From assembly GCF_006385685.1 (NCBI RefSeq), contig NZ_VFRP01000003.1, positions 124,001-188,000 of the forward strand: a stretch of DNA of 64,000 nucleotides, written 5' to 3'. Positions 61,263 to 64,000 of the stretch are shown one piece after another. The notes beneath the pieces were generated by a model. It was not told the DNA's origin and searched no databases. It saw only the letters and a program-made list of their open reading frames with translations. Each line of letters opens with the position of its first letter. Position 1 is the first letter of the stretch. This stretch comes from Amaricoccus solimangrovi (GTDB lineage Bacteria > Pseudomonadota > Alphaproteobacteria > Rhodobacterales > Rhodobacteraceae). A program made the translations under genes and the position numbers.

Positions 61263-61847
61263 ATGGACGAGTGGACAGGAAAGGGGCCGGCCACGCCGGT
61301 CGACGACGTATTGGAACGCGCCACGGCCGATCGGTTGTGGACGCGGCGCAACGCGCTCGCCGTGACGGCGGGCTTTCTCGGCGTCGCGCTGGCCGCGCCG
61401 GCCCGCGCCTCGGCCTATACGCAGCGGCTTCAGCCCCGGGCGACGCAGATCGTCGTCTCGAAGAAGAACCGGGCGATGGCGCTGATGAGCGGGAAAGAGA
61501 CGCTCCGGACCTATCGCATCAATCTCGGATTCGCCCCGGTCGGGCCGAAGCAGCGGTCCGGCGACGGCCGCACGCCCGAGGGGGTCTATTACATCGACCG
61601 CCGCAATCCGCTGAGCGATTTCCATCTCAGCCTCGGCATCAGCTATCCGAACGCGACCGACGTGGCGCGCTGCCTCGCGCTCGGCGTCGAGCCGGGCGGG
61701 GACATCATGATCCACGGCGGCCCGACCCGCCGCGCCGACCGCTACAAGAAGGACTGGACGGCGGGCTGCATCGCCGTGACCGACGGGGAGATGGAGGAGA
61801 TCTGGTCGATGGTGCCGACCGGCATCCCGATCGTGATCCTCGCCTGA
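61263..61847 (+). CDS. L,D-transpeptidase (YkuD), second copy
   Basis: The 194-residue protein has an N-terminal twin-arginine-like signal (TRRNALAVTAGFLGVALAAP). The YkuD domain contains IVVSKKNRAMALMSG, GRTPEGVYYIDRRNP and the active site IHGG...KKDWTAGCIAVTD (His and Cys of HGG and AGC). This subfamily usually lies next to genes of envelope maintenance. It is unlike the first copy in sequence. Confidence 0.93.
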   Translation: MDEWTGKGPATPVDDVLERATADRLWTRRNALAVTAGFLGVALAAPARASAYTQRLQPRATQIVVSKKNRAMALMSGKETLRTYRINLGFAPVGPKQRSGDGRTPEGVYYIDRRNPLSDFHLSLGISYPNATDVARCLALGVEPGGDIMIHGGPTRRADRYKKDWTAGCIAVTDGEMEEIWSMVPTGIPIVILA

Positions 61848-61874
61848 GCCTCGGGAGACGCCGGGAACTCTCCG

Positions 61875-61909
61875 GATCCCGCCGCCGGACTCCACCCCGG
61901 GGCGGGATC
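61875..61909 (+). terminator. Hairpin after the second L,D-transpeptidase
   Basis: GATCCCGCC (61875-61883) pairs with GGCGGGATC (61901-61909), followed by TT. No gene is seen between 61848 and 62099 except a 28-codon open frame at 61946 that I do not call. Confidence 0.6.
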
Positions 61910-62099
61910 TTGCCCGGCGGACGAATCGGGCGTATCTGCACCCGCATGACGCGGCTTTTCGACATGGACGACCACAGGCGGCTGCCCTGGCGATTCTACG
62001 CCGGAGGGATCCGACTTACGCGCGGGGCCTGACGCTTCGGGCCCCGGCCCCCTGTCCGCGACTCGCCTGTCCTAGCCAATGCCACAGCGGGAGACATCC

Positions 62100-63518
62100 A
62101 TGTCCGCCAATCCCTCCGCCCCCAGGACGCTCTACGACAAGATCTGGGACGCCCATCTCGTCGACGAGGCGCCCGACGGCACCAGCCTGCTCTACATCGA
62201 CCGCCATCTCGTCCACGAGGTGACGAGCCCCCAGGCCTTCGAGGGGCTGCGCATGGCCGGCCGCAAGGTCCGCGCGCCGGAAAAGACCACCGCCGTTCCC
62301 GACCACAACGTTCCGACCGACATCGACCGAGCCAAGGGGATCGAGAACCCCGAGAGCCGGATCCAGGTCGAGACGCTGAGGAAGAACGCCGCCGATTTCG
62401 GCGTCGAGATCTATGACGTGGCCGACGTCCGCCAGGGGATCGTCCACATCATCGGCCCGGAGCAGGGGCTGACCCAGCCCGGCATGACCATCGTCTGCGG
62501 CGACAGCCATACCGCGACGCATGGCGCCTTCGGCGCGCTCGCGCACGGGATCGGCACGTCGGAGGTCGAGCACGTGCTTGCCACCCAGACGCTGATCCAG
62601 AAGAAGTCCAAGAACATGAAGGTCGAGGTCCGGGGCACGCTCCCGCTCGGCGTCACCGCGAAGGACATCACGCTCTCGATCATCGGCGAGACCGGCACCG
62701 CGGGCGGCAACGGCCATGTGATCGAATACATGGGCGAGGCGATCCGCGCGCTCTCGATGGAAGGCCGGATGACGGTCTGCAACATGGCGATCGAGGGCGG
62801 CGCCCGCGCGGGCCTGATCGCGCCCGACGACGTGACCTTCGCCTATGTGAAGGGCCGCCCCCACGCGCCGAAGGGCGGGCAGTGGGAGATGGCGGAGGCC
62901 TACTGGCGCACGCTCTTCACCGACGAGGGCGCGCATTTCGACAAGGAGCTGATCCTCGACGCCGCGAAGATCGCCCCGGTCGTGACCTGGGGCACGAGCC
63001 CCGAGGACGTGCTGCCGATCACCGCCACCGTGCCGAATCCGGAGGATTTCCAGGGCGGCAAGGTCGAGGCGGCGCGGCGCAGCCTCGACTACATGGGGCT
63101 GACGCCGGGGCAGAAGCTCTCGGACATCGCGATCGACACGGTCTTCATCGGCTCCTGCACCAACGGGCGGATCGAGGATCTGCGCGAGGTCGCGAAGATC
63201 ATGGAAGGCCGCCGGGTCAAGGACGGCGTGCGCGCGATGATCGTGCCGGGCTCGGGCCTCGTGCGCGCCCAGGCCGAGGAGGAGGGGATCGCGGCGAAGC
63301 TGATCGAGGCGGGTTTCGACTGGCGCATGGCCGGCTGCTCGATGTGCCTCGGCATGAACCCCGACCAGCTCGCGCCCGGCGAGCGCTGCGCTTCGACCTC
63401 GAACCGCAACTTCGAGGGGCGGCAGGGTTACAAGGGCCGCACGCATCTGCTCTCGCCCGCGATGGCGGCGGCGGCGGCGATCACCGGCCGGCTCACGGAT
63501 GTGCGCGAACTGATGTAA
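62100..63518 (+). CDS. leuC: 3-isopropylmalate dehydratase large subunit
   Basis: ATG 62100 gives 472 residues. LeuC with LeuD isomerises 2-isopropylmalate to 3-isopropylmalate in leucine biosynthesis. The aconitase-fold cluster Cys residues are in [13 protein letters not shown] and [12 protein letters not shown]. [24 protein letters not shown] N-terminal sequence, [22 protein letters not shown] and [18 protein letters not shown] match the family. leuD does not follow directly within the window. Confidence 0.97.
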   Translation: MSANPSAPRTLYDKIWDAHLVDEAPDGTSLLYIDRHLVHEVTSPQAFEGLRMAGRKVRAPEKTTAVPDHNVPTDIDRAKGIENPESRIQVETLRKNAADFGVEIYDVADVRQGIVHIIGPEQGLTQPGMTIVCGDSHTATHGAFGALAHGIGTSEVEHVLATQTLIQKKSKNMKVEVRGTLPLGVTAKDITLSIIGETGTAGGNGHVIEYMGEAIRALSMEGRMTVCNMAIEGGARAGLIAPDDVTFAYVKGRPHAPKGGQWEMAEAYWRTLFTDEGAHFDKELILDAAKIAPVVTWGTSPEDVLPITATVPNPEDFQGGKVEAARRSLDYMGLTPGQKLSDIAIDTVFIGSCTNGRIEDLREVAKIMEGRRVKDGVRAMIVPGSGLVRAQAEEEGIAAKLIEAGFDWRMAGCSMCLGMNPDQLAPGERCASTSNRNFEGRQGYKGRTHLLSPAMAAAAAITGRLTDVRELM

Positions 63519-63561
63519 GGCGTTCCGGGGTGCGCGACCGTCGCGCGCCCCGGCCACGCAT

Positions 63562-63606
63562 CCCGGCGCCGCGACCGCTTCTCACGAGCGGTTGCGCGGC
63601 GCCGGG
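63562..63606 (+). terminator. Long hairpin after leuC
   Basis: CCCGGCGCCGCG (63562-63573) pairs with CGCGGCGCCGGG (63595-63606); an inner ACCGCT/AGCGGT stem extends it. No T run follows. Confidence 0.6.
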
Positions 63607-63675
63607 AATCGCTTCACGGAACGGACGCATGCGCCTACCAACGTGTCCGGCGGGAACGAGCGCGGAGGCAGGCGC

Positions 63676-64000
63676 ATGACCGAGGATCCCGGGCGGCCGA
63701 CGCCCGGCGGGGGCTTTCGCCGCGACGGCGGTGGTCTCGAATTCGACCGGGTCGCGAATTTCTCCGACGCGGTCTATGCGATCGCGATGACGCTGCTGGT
63801 CTTCGACCTGCGCGTGCCGTCGCACCTGCCGAAGGACGCCAGCACGGCGGAGCTGCTGCGGGGGCTCACCGGGATCGAGAGCGGGGCCTTCGGCTTCTTT
63901 CTCGGCTTCACGCTGCTCGGGCGCTACTGGGTGGCGCATCACCGCTTCTTCCGCGCGCTCGGATCGATCGACGGGCGGCTGGTCTCGCTCAACCTCGTCT
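63676..64000 (+). CDS. TMEM175-like potassium channel (DUF1211), 5' part
   Basis: ATG 63676 starts a protein cut by the window end after 108 codons. RVANFSDAVYAIAMTLLVFDLRVP is the signature first helix of TMEM175/DUF1211 proteins, with FSD in the pore-lining helix. A second hydrophobic segment and RYWVAHHRFFRALG follow, also typical. Bacterial members form tetrameric cation channels in the inner membrane. Confidence 0.85.
   Translation, partial: MTEDPGRPTPGGGFRRDGGGLEFDRVANFSDAVYAIAMTLLVFDLRVPSHLPKDASTAELLRGLTGIESGAFGFFLGFTLLGRYWVAHHRFFRALGSIDGRLVSLNLV

Noticed and set aside
61946-62032. 28-codon open frame upstream of leuC
   Set aside because: Short, no recognisable ribosome binding site, and no evidence that it is a leader peptide (no leucine codon run).
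1-64000. CRISPR arrays, insertion sequences, rRNA genes, retrons
   Set aside because: No regularly spaced repeats, transposase, rRNA or reverse transcriptase sequence was seen on either strand.

Overview
The window is high-GC DNA whose gene content points to the order Rhodobacterales (Alphaproteobacteria, Rhodobacteraceae/Paracoccaceae type). The evidence is the GTA-like tail genes, the gltD-gltB pair, the Rhizobium etli-type asparaginase, the IalB family protein, the YjbH/YjbF pair and an alphaproteobacterial-style ECF sigma factor. Genus cannot be fixed from the sequence alone.

Positions 247-39185 form one complete tailed-phage prophage of about 38.9 kb. It is integrated in the 3' end of a tRNA-Leu(CAG) gene. 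A 15-bp core repeat (247-261 and 39171-39185) marks attL and attR. Inside each end lies a tandem pair of a TGkGGCkCAT motif repeated at a 12-bp pitch, which I read as integrase arm sites. The tyrosine integrase (37732-39039) sits next to the tRNA.

The prophage is laid out as follows. A short rightward arm (35560-37559) holds an XRE/S24-like repressor, a Fis-like small protein and three unknown small genes, ending at a strong terminator. Everything from 35417 leftwards to 5047 is on the minus strand. First come the replication and nucleotide genes: a DNA methyltransferase, an HD-domain protein, a CHC2/Toprim primase and a D5/P4-type helicase with an apparent frame disruption. Next is a lambda-like packaging and head module: Nu1-like small terminase, GpA large terminase, lambda-type portal, and a prohead protease fused to an HK97-fold capsid. 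Last is a GTA-type siphovirus tail: tail tube, G/GT chaperone with a programmed frameshift site, tape measure, gp12/gp13/gp14/gp15 homologues, DUF2793 and distal tail proteins.

Four cargo insertions interrupt this backbone. They are a Type III restriction-modification operon next to attL (622-5028); a HEPN-like gene between the gp14 and gp13 homologues (12411-12995); a low-GC gene with uracil-DNA-glycosylase-like motifs, antisense inside the tail operon (17173-17772); and a LacI regulator plus a periplasmic sugar-binding protein, with a perfect 16-bp palindrome as likely operator, between the connector and terminase genes (23365-25498). The first three look like lysogen-protection or phage-competition genes; the fourth looks metabolic.

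Positions 39258-64000 are ordinary chromosome. They hold an NDUFA9-like SDR, uppP, gltD-gltB, an OsmC protein, mtgA, a glutathione S-transferase, queG, a TPR lipoprotein-like exported protein, a YeeZ-like SDR, yjbH-yjbF, a small exported protein, two L,D-transpeptidases, a CAP protein, asparaginase plus an ECF sigma factor, an IalB protein, rlmN, leuC and the start of a TMEM175-like channel gene. Cell-envelope functions are over-represented.
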